A stretch of 64,000 nt of DNA from JAZMZS01 sp045120955. Lineage in GTDB: Bacteria; Bacillota; Clostridia; Oscillospirales; CAG-272. Where the stretch lies: contig JBGVFH010000005.1 of NCBI GenBank assembly GCA_045120955.1, forward strand, positions 24,007 through 88,006, given 5' to 3'. The position numbers were made by a program, and so were the translations under genes. Under the pieces are notes generated by a model, which did not search any database, was not told the DNA's origin, and was given only the letters and a program-made list of their open reading frames with translations. Shown here one piece after another: positions 26,309 through 34,232 of the stretch; within the stretch, counting starts at the first letter, position 1; every line of letters begins with the position of its first letter.

Positions 26309-27007
26309 ATGAAAAACAGCAAAGCTAATATCCTTCTCAAAGGCATCATAAAAGAAAACCCCGTGCTCGTGCTCGTACTCGGCACCTGCCCGACGCTTGC
26401 CGTAACTTCAAGCGTACTCGGAGCGGTCAGCATGGGAATTGCGGCGCTGTTTGTGCTCGTATGCTCAAACATGGCGATATCCGCACTCAGAAAAATCATT
26501 CCCGACACGGTAAGAATACCCTGCTATATCGTGCTCATTGCCGGATTTGTCACGGTAGTAAAGCTTGTAGTAAAGGCGTATCTGCCCGATATCGACGTAC
26601 TGCTCGGCTCTTATCTTGATCTCATCGTTGTAAACTGTATCATACTCGGCAGAGCAGAGATGTTTGCCCGCGAAAACAGCGTCACAGACTCAGCTCTCGA
26701 CGGTATCGGCATGGGTATCGGCTTTACTCTTTCGCTCGGAGCTATGGCAACTGTCCGTGAGATATTCGGAAACGGCTCGTGGTTCGGTATAGAGATACCG
26801 TTTATCTCTGACTATAAAATTCCCGTACTTACACAGGCACCCGGCGGATTTTTCGTGTTCGGTGCGCTGATGGCTCTGCTTGCCTTTGCAACGAATGGCA
26901 AGGCAACAAAGAAAAAGAATTTCGGATGCGAGGGCTGTCATCAAGCAAGGATATGCAAAAAAGCGGGCATCTGCAATACAAATGAAAAGGAGGGCAAGCC
27001 GGTATGA
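26309..27007 (+). CDS. rnfE: Rnf complex subunit RnfE with cysteine-rich tail
   Basis: Integral membrane subunit of 232 residues with about six helices. KENPVLVLVLGTCPTLAVT near the N-terminus includes the cysteine that with its RnfA partner forms a membrane-embedded FeS site. Beyond the last helix the protein has a soluble tail with five cysteines (CEGCHQARICKKAGIC), longer than in proteobacterial RnfE though similar tails occur in Clostridia. It overlaps rnfA by four bases. Confidence 0.94.
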   Translation: MKNSKANILLKGIIKENPVLVLVLGTCPTLAVTSSVLGAVSMGIAALFVLVCSNMAISALRKIIPDTVRIPCYIVLIAGFVTVVKLVVKAYLPDIDVLLGSYLDLIVVNCIILGRAEMFARENSVTDSALDGIGMGIGFTLSLGAMATVREIFGNGSWFGIEIPFISDYKIPVLTQAPGGFFVFGALMALLAFATNGKATKKKNFGCEGCHQARICKKAGICNTNEKEGKPV

Positions 27008-27600
27008 CGGTACAAAGCATCGTAAGCATACTTCTTGCGGGCATTCTCACAAACAACTACGTTTTGAGCCGTTTTCTCGGCATATGCCCGTTTCTCGGAG
27101 TATCAAAAAAGCTCGGTCAGGCAACAGGCATGGGAATTGCCGTGACCTTTGTAATGCTGGTCGCCACAGCTGTTACATATCCCATACAGATATACATTCT
27201 CAATGTCCTTGACATGGCGTATATGCAAACCATCATATTTATTCTCGTTATAGCGGCGCTCGTTCAGTTCGTGGAGATGGCACTCAAAAAGTTCATCCCG
27301 TCACTGCACGCTTCTCTCGGTGTTTATCTGCCGCTTATCACAACCAACTGTGCCGTGCTCGGCGTTACGATAAACAACATAAACGACGGCTACAGCTACG
27401 CTGAGTCGATGGTAAGCTCGCTTGGCTGCGGACTCGGATTTCTGCTTGCTATGGTTCTGTTCTCCGGCGTGCGCTCCACAATGGAGACATCAGACATTCC
27501 GGACTCCTTCAAGGGCTTGCCGATAACGCTGGTAGCGGCGGCGATCGTGTCACTTGCATTTATGGGCTTCGGCGGTATAGCAGAAGGTCTGTTTGCGTAA
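27004..27600 (+). CDS. rnfA: Rnf complex subunit RnfA
   Basis: Integral membrane subunit, 198 residues, six helices, paired with RnfE in the ion channel. The signatures NNYVLSRFLGICPFLGVSKK and LPLITTNCAVLGVTI contain the two conserved cysteines of the intramembrane FeS cluster. It starts inside the rnfE stop (ATGA) and is followed 15 bp later by rnfB. Confidence 0.95.
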   Translation: MTVQSIVSILLAGILTNNYVLSRFLGICPFLGVSKKLGQATGMGIAVTFVMLVATAVTYPIQIYILNVLDMAYMQTIIFILVIAALVQFVEMALKKFIPSLHASLGVYLPLITTNCAVLGVTINNINDGYSYAESMVSSLGCGLGFLLAMVLFSGVRSTMETSDIPDSFKGLPITLVAAAIVSLAFMGFGGIAEGLFA

Positions 27601-27615
27601 AGGAGGGCGTGTGAA

Positions 27616-28440
27616 ATGAACGAAATACTGTCAGCCGCTCTTATCGTAGGTGCGGCGGGACTTGCCTGTTCTCTGCTGCTTGTCATTGCGGCAAGGTTCA
27701 TGAGTGTAAAGCAAGACGAAAAACAGCAGTCACTGCGTGACGCTCTTCCCGGTGCAAACTGCGGTGCGTGCGGATACACGGGCTGTGACGGATATGCCTG
27801 TGCTCTTGCCGACGGAAGCGAGAAAAAAACAAATTTGTGTATTCCCGGTGCGGATGCCGTATCAAGAAAAATATCCGAGATACTCGGTGTTGAATTTTCA
27901 GATGTCGTTGAGCGTGTCGCATTTGTTCAATGCACGGGCGACTGCGACGCCGCGGCAGAAAAGCACATCTACACCGGAAGCATCAAGAGCTGTTCTGCGG
28001 CAAATCTTCTCTGGAACGGCGCAAAGGAGTGCACGCACGGATGCCTTGGCTACGGCGATTGCGCAAGCGTATGCCCAAACGGTGCAATATGTATCGAAAA
28101 CGGCATTGCTCACGTTGACAGCCGCAAATGCACGGGCTGCGGTCTTTGCGCTAAGGTCTGCCCCAACCATATAATTACTCTCATGACAGATGTTGAGAGG
28201 GTGGTCGTCACCTGCTCAAACCATGAAAAGGGTGCTGTTTCACGCAAAAAGTGCTCAAACGCCTGCATAGCCTGCAAAAAATGCGAAAAAGCGTGCGAGC
28301 ATGATGCCATACACGTGATCGACAACCTTGCGCAGATAGATTATTCAAAGTGCGTCGACTGCACGGTATGCGCCTCGGTATGCCCCGTCGGATGTATCAA
28401 AATATCCGATCTCAGAGGCATTCACAATTACAACGAATAA
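27616..28440 (+). CDS. rnfB: Rnf complex subunit RnfB
   Basis: The ferredoxin-accepting subunit. The 274-residue protein has one N-terminal membrane helix, a four-cysteine cluster domain (GANCGACGYTGCDGYA..C), and multiple ferredoxin-type sites: CLGYGDCASVCP, CTGCGLCAKVCP, CIACKKCEKACE and CVDCTVCASVCP. The start follows GGAGGGCGTGTGAA. It ends the rnf operon proper; a dispersed repeat begins at the base after its stop codon. Confidence 0.96.
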   Translation: MNEILSAALIVGAAGLACSLLLVIAARFMSVKQDEKQQSLRDALPGANCGACGYTGCDGYACALADGSEKKTNLCIPGADAVSRKISEILGVEFSDVVERVAFVQCTGDCDAAAEKHIYTGSIKSCSAANLLWNGAKECTHGCLGYGDCASVCPNGAICIENGIAHVDSRKCTGCGLCAKVCPNHIITLMTDVERVVVTCSNHEKGAVSRKKCSNACIACKKCEKACEHDAIHVIDNLAQIDYSKCVDCTVCASVCPVGCIKISDLRGIHNYNE

Positions 28441-28550
28441 AAGCGGGCAGTGCCCGCACCCATCCTCCCGCCTACCGTTGTTTTTCTCTTGCAGAAGCAC
28501 TGCATAGCGGCGAGTGAGGATCCGTGCAATTTTCTATGTAAAAATAAAAA
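28441..28550 (+). repeat. Dispersed structured repeat, copy D (type 1/2 intermediate)
   Basis: Perfect GCGGGCAGTGCCCGC hairpin, CATCCTCCCGCC, a CCGTTGTTTTT centre as in type 1, AGCGGCGAGTGAGGAT, then CCGTGCAATTTTCTATG and an A-rich end. It starts immediately after rnfB and ends 20 bp before the NusG-like start, so unlike the others it lies inside a likely operon and has no terminator after it. Confidence 0.75.
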
Positions 28551-28570
28551 GCAGAGGACGGTGTGCGATT

Positions 28571-28939
28571 TTGAAAAAGAAGGCTCAGAAAAATTCCGAG
28601 ATCAAAAAGCGCAGAAACGATCTTCTGCTTTTTTTGGCTATCATACTGCTCGCATCAGTCTCGATGCTTTTTATCCTTGCAAAAAAGGAAGCCGGCAATA
28701 TCGCACAGGTAAAGCTCGGCTCGGATATAATAGGTGAATACCCTCTGTCGGTAAATACCGAGCAAAGGATAAGCTCGGAGGAAGACGGATACAACATACT
28801 TGTTATAGAAGACGGACAAGCATATATAAAAAAAGCCTCCTGCCCCGATAAAATATGCGCAGGTCACCCGAGCATCAGCGAGGTCGGTGAGACTATCGTG
28901 TGTCTGCCGAACAAAGTAAGCGTGGTAATAATCGAATAA
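28571..28939 (+). CDS. NusG domain II-containing membrane-anchored protein
   Basis: A 122-residue protein with a basic N-terminus, one membrane helix (residues ~15-35) and a small beta domain of the NusG domain II (KOW-like) family containing KASCPDKICAGHPSISEVGETIVCLPN. It resembles the small proteins found with rnf and Gx-transporter genes in Clostridia. Its function is unknown, and the link to FMN insertion is only contextual. The start is a TTG at 28571 with GAGGACGG about ten bases upstream; the open frame runs back into repeat D but without a signal. Confidence 0.72.
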   Translation: MKKKAQKNSEIKKRRNDLLLFLAIILLASVSMLFILAKKEAGNIAQVKLGSDIIGEYPLSVNTEQRISSEEDGYNILVIEDGQAYIKKASCPDKICAGHPSISEVGETIVCLPNKVSVVIIE

Positions 28940-28978
28940 GAAAACAGCTTTTTGCGAAATGCAAAAAGCTGTTTTCTT
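28938..28978 (+). terminator. Terminator of the rnf cluster
   Basis: 18-bp perfect stem (AAGAAAACAGCTTTTTGC and complement) with loop GAAAT, starting at the stop codon of the NusG-like gene. Confidence 0.88.
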
Positions 28979-28996
28979 ATTCAGTGCGCACAGTAT

Positions 28997-29083
28997 TTTA
29001 CATAAATGACAAAAAGAACGGCAAAATAATACACACATTTAACATTGCAGAGATTGTGCATTTAACACGGCGGTGATAAACTG
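28997..29083 (+). promoter_or_regulatory. Candidate Pho box and promoter of pstS
   Basis: TTTACA (28997), TTTAACA (29038) and TTTAACA (29061) resemble the TT(A/T/C)ACA direct repeats bound by PhoP in Firmicutes; the last two are 23 bp apart, about two helical turns. A -10-like TAAACT at 29078 follows. Regulation by the PhoP/PhoR pair encoded downstream is inferred. Confidence 0.5.
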
Positions 29084-29113
29084 AAATCACCAAAGCAAAG
29101 GAGAATAAACACT

Positions 29114-29935
29114 ATGAAAAAACATATCAAAAGATTTTTAAGCACTACACTCGCACTTACACTCACGGCTCTTCTCGGCATGTCCGCAGTCGGATGCTCA
29201 AACGAGCAAACCGTTGCGACTGACGGCTCTACCTCAATGGAAAAGGTAATAGGAGCTTTAGGCGAAGCGTTCAAGGAAGAAAACAGCAGCATAAAATTCA
29301 CATACAATCCGACAGGCTCCAGCGCAGGCATCACCGCTGTATCGGAGGGAAGCTGCGATATAGGACTTTCAAGCAGAGCGCTTAAAGACGAGGAAAAGGC
29401 GGCAGGCCTTACCGAGACTGTTATCGCACTTGACGGCATCGCTCTTATCGTGAACACCGAAAACCCCGTAAACTCACTTGACGCACAGACAGTAGCGGAC
29501 ATCTTTACCGGAAAGATAACAAACTGGAAGGATGTCGGAGGCAACGACAGCGAGATAGTTGTTATCGGGCGTGAGTCCTCGAGCGGAACAAGAGACGGCT
29601 TTGAGTCTATCACGGGAACCTCAGGTAAATGCGTATACCGCAATGAGCTTACTTCAACAGGTGACGTTATCACCACCGTATCTCAAAACCCCGCAGCTAT
29701 CGGATATGCATCCATCGCTTCCATAAAGGACACGGTAAAGGCAATATCCTATGACGGTGTTGCCGCTACAGAGGAAAACGTAAAGAACGGAACATACACA
29801 CTCAAGCGTCCCTTCGTTTTCGTAACAAAGAAAGACACGGCGCTGAGCGAAGCGGCTCAGAAATTCTATGACTTCTGTCTCTCCGCAAAAGGCTCGGAGC
29901 TCATCGCATCAGCAGGTGTGATCCCTGTAAACTGA
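29114..29935 (+). CDS. pstS: Phosphate ABC transporter substrate-binding lipoprotein
   Basis: Extracellular phosphate-binding lipoprotein, 273 residues. The signal peptide ends in a lipobox at SAVGC. Phosphate-binding motifs are present: TDGSTSMEKV at the mature N-terminus, SSRALKDEE, and GRESSSGTRDGFE. It is the first gene of pstSCAB-phoU, with pstC following after 31 bp. Candidate Pho boxes lie upstream. Confidence 0.96.
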   Translation: MKKHIKRFLSTTLALTLTALLGMSAVGCSNEQTVATDGSTSMEKVIGALGEAFKEENSSIKFTYNPTGSSAGITAVSEGSCDIGLSSRALKDEEKAAGLTETVIALDGIALIVNTENPVNSLDAQTVADIFTGKITNWKDVGGNDSEIVVIGRESSSGTRDGFESITGTSGKCVYRNELTSTGDVITTVSQNPAAIGYASIASIKDTVKAISYDGVAATEENVKNGTYTLKRPFVFVTKKDTALSEAAQKFYDFCLSAKGSELIASAGVIPVN

Positions 29936-29966
29936 TAAAAAATCCGTATATTCTCGGAGAGATCAT

Positions 29967-30836
29967 ATGAGTAACAAGAAAAAGTTATTTGAAGATGTAA
30001 TGCATGCAATATTTCTGATACTCGGGCTTGTATGTGTGGCATCGGTTCTGATAATAAGCATATACCTTATAATATCGGGCATACCTGCGATAAAAGAAAT
30101 AGGTCTGTTTGACTTTCTCTTCGGTACAAAATGGGAAACAAGCGGAGCCGATCAGGCATTCGGGATCCTGCCCTTTATCCTTACAAGTATATACGGCACC
30201 TGCGGTGCCATTATCATCGGCGCACCCATAGGATTTTTCTGTGCGGTATACCTTTCAAAGTTCGCTCCCTTGTGGTTGCGTAATATGACTGAACGGGCTG
30301 TCGGCATTCTTGCCGGCATCCCTTCTGTCGTATACGGACTTGTCGGTATGCTCGTGCTTGTTCCTGCAATAAGAAAGATCTTTTCGGTGCCGGACGGCGC
30401 AAGCTTGCTTGCTGCTATGATCGTGCTTGCGGTAATGGTGCTTCCTTCGATCATAAAGGTATCTATAACCGCACTTGATGCCGTGCCGAGGGAATACGAG
30501 GAGGCTTCTCTTGCACTCGGGGCAACAGATACCGAAACGTATTTCCGTGTTTCAGTTCCGGCGGCTAAAAGCGGTATTACCGCCGCCGTCGTGCTCGGTG
30601 TCGGCAGAGCGATAGGCGAGGCTATGGCGGTCATGATGGTATCGGGAAACGTAGCAAATATGCCCTCGCTTTTTGAAAGCGTGCGTTTTCTCACCACGGC
30701 TATTGCAAGCGAGATGTCATACTCCTCGGGACTTGCCCGTCAGGCGCTGTTCTCGATAGCACTCGTGCTATTTGTATTTATCATGCTCATCAACGCAACG
30801 CTCAACTTCTTTTTAAAGCGCAAAAAGGAGAAATAA
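29967..30836 (+). CDS. pstC: Phosphate ABC transporter permease PstC
   Basis: Membrane permease of 289 residues with six helices and the binding-protein-dependent transport EAA loop (EEASLALGATDTETYFRVSVP). The N-terminal cytoplasmic stretch, first helix and FDFLFGTKWE are typical of PstC. The start follows GGAGAGATCAT. pstA begins two bases after its stop. Confidence 0.95.
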   Translation: MSNKKKLFEDVMHAIFLILGLVCVASVLIISIYLIISGIPAIKEIGLFDFLFGTKWETSGADQAFGILPFILTSIYGTCGAIIIGAPIGFFCAVYLSKFAPLWLRNMTERAVGILAGIPSVVYGLVGMLVLVPAIRKIFSVPDGASLLAAMIVLAVMVLPSIIKVSITALDAVPREYEEASLALGATDTETYFRVSVPAAKSGITAAVVLGVGRAIGEAMAVMMVSGNVANMPSLFESVRFLTTAIASEMSYSSGLARQALFSIALVLFVFIMLINATLNFFLKRKKEK

Positions 30837-30838
30837 CC

Positions 30839-31711
30839 ATGACAGACACCACAACAAAAAAACTGCAAAAAAGCAGACGCGCGTATATATGCGCAATGAA
30901 GGTACTGATGACTGTATCTGTTGTTATCGTAGCTGCACTTGTCATCTTTTTGATATTTTTCGTTTTAATAAAAGGTGTCCCGAACATCACGCTGAAACTT
31001 GTCACTACCTCCCCAAGCTACCTTTCGGGGAATATCGGTATTTTGCCCGATATAATGAACACAGTCTATATCATCTTAGCTACTCTCGCAGTCGTTTTGC
31101 CGATAGGTGTCGGTGCGGCTGTATATCTGTGTGAATATGCAAAAAACAAAAAAGCGGTAGCGCTCATCGAGTATGCCGCAGAAACACTTTCGGGTATACC
31201 TTCCATCATATACGGACTTGTCGGCATGCTGTTTTTCTGTCGATTTTTGAACATGAAAACGTCACTGCTTGCGGGTGCTCTTACTCTTGTTATCATGAAC
31301 CTTCCGACAATAATGCGAACAACACAGGAAAGCCTCAAGACCGTACCGCAGAGCTACCGTGAGGGAGCATTCAGCTTAGGTGCGGGCAAGTGGCGCACCG
31401 TGCGTACCGTCGTCCTTCCCTCATGCGTTGACGGAATCATCAGCGGATGTATTCTTTCCGTGGGAAGAATTCTCGGGGAATCGGCAGCACTGCTCTTTAC
31501 GGCGGGCTTTGCACATACGCTCAACGGCTTTTTCGAAGGGCTGTCAAGCTCAGGTGCCACGCTGACCGTAGCACTGTATGTTTATGCAAAGGAGCAGGGA
31601 GAGTTTGAAGCTGCGTTTGCGATAGCGGCGATACTGCTGATACTGACATTTATAATAAATCTTATATCCGAGCTTGTAGGCAGATTTTTTAAGAAACGGA
31701 GAAGCATATGA
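30839..31711 (+). CDS. pstA: Phosphate ABC transporter permease PstA
   Basis: Second membrane permease, 290 residues, six helices. GIPSIIYGLVGMLFF and the EAA-type loop YREGAFSLGAGKWRTVRTVVLPS match PstA. It overlaps the pstB start by four bases (ATGA), showing tight coupling. Confidence 0.95.
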   Translation: MTDTTTKKLQKSRRAYICAMKVLMTVSVVIVAALVIFLIFFVLIKGVPNITLKLVTTSPSYLSGNIGILPDIMNTVYIILATLAVVLPIGVGAAVYLCEYAKNKKAVALIEYAAETLSGIPSIIYGLVGMLFFCRFLNMKTSLLAGALTLVIMNLPTIMRTTQESLKTVPQSYREGAFSLGAGKWRTVRTVVLPSCVDGIISGCILSVGRILGESAALLFTAGFAHTLNGFFEGLSSSGATLTVALYVYAKEQGEFEAAFAIAAILLILTFIINLISELVGRFFKKRRSI

Positions 31712-32463
31712 GTAATATTATTTCTGTAAAAGACCTGTGCTTGTGGTATTCCGAATCACAGGCACTCAAAAATATAAATATAGATATTGAAGAAAAAAGC
31801 ATAACGGCTCTTATCGGTCCGTCAGGCTGCGGAAAATCGACATTTTTAAAAACGCTCAACCGTATGAACGATCTGGTAGTCGGATGCAAGGTCAAAGGAA
31901 GCATCGAGCTTGAGGGCGAGGACATATACGCCCCCGACTGCAACATAACCGAGCTTCGCCGCCGCGTCGGAATGGTATTTCAAAAGCCCAACCCCTTTCC
32001 CATGAGCATATACGACAACATAGCGTACGGTCCGCGCACTCACGGCATCCACTCAAAGCAAAAGCTCGACGATATAGTAGAGAAGACCCTGCGTCAGGCG
32101 GCACTCTTTGACGAGGTAAAGGACAGACTGCACAAAAATGCTCTCGGACTGTCGGGCGGTCAGATGCAAAGGCTGTGTATCGCAAGAGCTCTTGCGGTGG
32201 AGCCGCAGGTGCTATTGATGGATGAACCGACCTCCGCGCTCGACCCAATTTCAACTTCTAAGATAGAAGACCTTGCAATCGAGCTGAAAAAGGAGTATAC
32301 TATTGTCATAGTTACGCATAATATGCAGCAGGCACTGCGTATCTCCGACAAAACCGCCTTTTTCCTTCTCGGTGAGATAGTGGAATACTCGGACACCGAG
32401 ACGCTCTTTTCATTGCCAAAGGATAAACGCACCGAAGATTACGTTACGGGTAGATTTGGATAA
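31708..32463 (+). CDS. pstB: Phosphate ABC transporter ATPase PstB
   Basis: ATPase of 251 residues: Walker A GPSGCGKST, Q-loop FQKPNPFPMS (diagnostic of PstB), signature LSGGQMQRL, Walker B VLLMDEPTSALD and the H-loop VTHNMQQA. The NRMNDLV segment after Walker A is also PstB-specific. Starts inside the pstA stop. Confidence 0.97.
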   Translation: MSNIISVKDLCLWYSESQALKNINIDIEEKSITALIGPSGCGKSTFLKTLNRMNDLVVGCKVKGSIELEGEDIYAPDCNITELRRRVGMVFQKPNPFPMSIYDNIAYGPRTHGIHSKQKLDDIVEKTLRQAALFDEVKDRLHKNALGLSGGQMQRLCIARALAVEPQVLLMDEPTSALDPISTSKIEDLAIELKKEYTIVIVTHNMQQALRISDKTAFFLLGEIVEYSDTETLFSLPKDKRTEDYVTGRFG

Positions 32464-32479
32464 AACAGGAGGAAATATT

Positions 32480-33124
32480 ATGCGTACGAATTATGATAAA
32501 CAGTTGGATAAGCTCCACGAGGAGCTGATACTCATGGGCGGAATGTGCGAAAAAGCTATTGCGCTGGCAATAAAGGCACTCACAGACTCAAACGAAAAGC
32601 TCATACCCGAGGTCTACAGCACGGATAACGGGATCGATCAAAAGGAAAAGGAGATCGAAAGTATGTGCATGAGACTGCTCTTGCAGCAGCATCCCGTTGC
32701 CGGAGATCTGCGAACTGTATCGGCGGCACTGAAAATGATCTCTGACATTGAACGTATAGGAGATCAGGCGTCCGACATCGCCGAAATTGCCGAATATATC
32801 ATAAAAAACGGACAAAAGCCCTCGCATGAGCTTTCTCTGATGGCAAAAGAAGCTATCTACATGGTCACATCAGCCATAGACTCTTTTGTCAGAGCAGACC
32901 TTACCCTCACCGAAAAGGTGATAGCTCATGATGACCGTGTGGATGCTCTGTTTGAAAAAATATGCTCTGATGTTGTCGAGTCGATAAAACATTCGGGAGA
33001 AAAAGCAAAATACTATATAGACATTATAATGATAGCAAAATATCTTGAGCGTATAGCAGACCATGCGACCAACATCTGCGAGTGGGTGCGCTATACCGTC
33101 ACGGGTGTTCATATCACGGATTGA
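32480..33124 (+). CDS. phoU: Phosphate signalling regulator PhoU
   Basis: Cytoplasmic helical protein (214 residues) that links Pst status to the PhoR kinase and represses the regulon when phosphate is plentiful. It consists of two three-helix repeats with the metal-binding-type motifs ERIGDQASDIAE and ERIADHATNICE. The start at 32480 is chosen for AGGAGGAAATATT before it. It follows pstB by 16 bp. Confidence 0.95.
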   Translation: MRTNYDKQLDKLHEELILMGGMCEKAIALAIKALTDSNEKLIPEVYSTDNGIDQKEKEIESMCMRLLLQQHPVAGDLRTVSAALKMISDIERIGDQASDIAEIAEYIIKNGQKPSHELSLMAKEAIYMVTSAIDSFVRADLTLTEKVIAHDDRVDALFEKICSDVVESIKHSGEKAKYYIDIIMIAKYLERIADHATNICEWVRYTVTGVHITD

Positions 33125-33162
33125 CAACATCTAAAAATCAAATCTAATATAAAGGAGTCAGC

Positions 33163-33552
33163 ATGAACAGTAAAAGAATTGCTCTCATAGCACATGACAA
33201 CATGAAGCCGAGCCTCATCGAATGGTGCGGCAAAAACAAAGAAGAGCTGTCCCGCCACTCTCTTTGCGGTACAGGCACCACCGCAAAAAGAATATGCGAG
33301 GCGACAGGTCTTGATGTCGTCGGCTACAAAAGCGGACCGCTCGGAGGAGACCAGCAAATAGGCGCTCTCACAGCCGAGGGGAAGATAGATGCTATAATTT
33401 TCTTCTCCGACCCTCTGACAGCTCAGCCTCACGACCCCGATGTCAAGGCGCTTTTGCGTATAGCTCAGGTATACGACATACCGATAGCAAACAACCGTGC
33501 TACCGCTGACTGCATAATAGCTGCCATTAAGTGTATCGGAGGCAACGAATGA
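33163..33552 (+). CDS. mgsA: Methylglyoxal synthase
   Basis: Converts dihydroxyacetone phosphate to methylglyoxal with release of inorganic phosphate. The 129-residue protein is normal in length and has the family motifs IALIAHDNMK (catalytic-region His), GTGTTAKR, KSGPLGGDQQIG, FFSDPLTAQPHDPDVKALLR with the active-site aspartates, and IANNRATAD. The enzyme in other bacteria is inhibited by phosphate. Here it sits between phoU and phoP, with its stop overlapping the phoP start (ATGA), so it should be expressed with the phosphate-starvation genes. That placement gives a plausible role in freeing phosphate from sugar phosphates. Confidence 0.94.
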   Translation: MNSKRIALIAHDNMKPSLIEWCGKNKEELSRHSLCGTGTTAKRICEATGLDVVGYKSGPLGGDQQIGALTAEGKIDAIIFFSDPLTAQPHDPDVKALLRIAQVYDIPIANNRATADCIIAAIKCIGGNE

Positions 33553-34232
33553 TATACATACTTGAGGATGACGAGAGCATCCGCAATTTTGTCGGATATG
33601 CGCTCAACAATTCGGGGCTGCCCTCTCAGGGCTTTTCTACCCCGTCGCAATTTTGGAAAGCAATAAAAAACGAGGTGCCCGAGCTTCTTTTGCTTGATAT
33701 CATGCTTCCCGAGGAGGACGGTCTGCAAATACTCTCAAAGCTGCGCACCTCCCCAGAGACAAAGCAGCTGCCCATCATTCTTCTAACTGCCAAGGGCACC
33801 GAATATGACAAGGTCATAGGTCTGGACAGCGGTGCCGACGACTATATTTCAAAGCCGTTTTCAATGATGGAGCTGATATCAAGAATAAAGGCTCTGCTGC
33901 GCCGCACACAGCCAAAAAAAGCAGAACCGGAAGAATACACGATAGGCGAGCTCTACCTTTGCCCGTCAAAGCACATCGTGCGTGTAAAGGAGCAGGATAT
34001 TTCTCTCACGCTCAAGGAGTATGAGCTGCTCTGCCTGCTTGTGACGAACAGCGACACCGTATTTACCCGTGATATTATCCTTCAGCGCATATGGGGCTTT
34101 TCCTTTGACGGAGAAAACAGGACGGTCGATGTTCACATCCGTACCCTGCGCACAAAGCTGGGCGAATGCGGCGACATCATTGAAACCGTGCGAGGAATAG
34201 GCTACAAAGTCAGCGGGAGCACAAAGAAATGA
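33549..34232 (+). CDS. phoP: Response regulator PhoP-type (OmpR family)
   Basis: A 227-residue two-domain regulator. The receiver domain has the acidic pocket EDDES, the phosphorylatable aspartate in LLLDIMLPEEDG, the LTAKG threonine and the YISKPF lysine; the C-terminal winged helix ends in RTVDVHIRTLRTKLG, typical of OmpR/PhoB. The start at 33549 overlaps mgsA by four bases, and the downstream kinase overlaps by four bases. Its likely targets include the pst promoter at 29 kb. Confidence 0.92.
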   Translation: MIYILEDDESIRNFVGYALNNSGLPSQGFSTPSQFWKAIKNEVPELLLLDIMLPEEDGLQILSKLRTSPETKQLPIILLTAKGTEYDKVIGLDSGADDYISKPFSMMELISRIKALLRRTQPKKAEPEEYTIGELYLCPSKHIVRVKEQDISLTLKEYELLCLLVTNSDTVFTRDIILQRIWGFSFDGENRTVDVHIRTLRTKLGECGDIIETVRGIGYKVSGSTKK

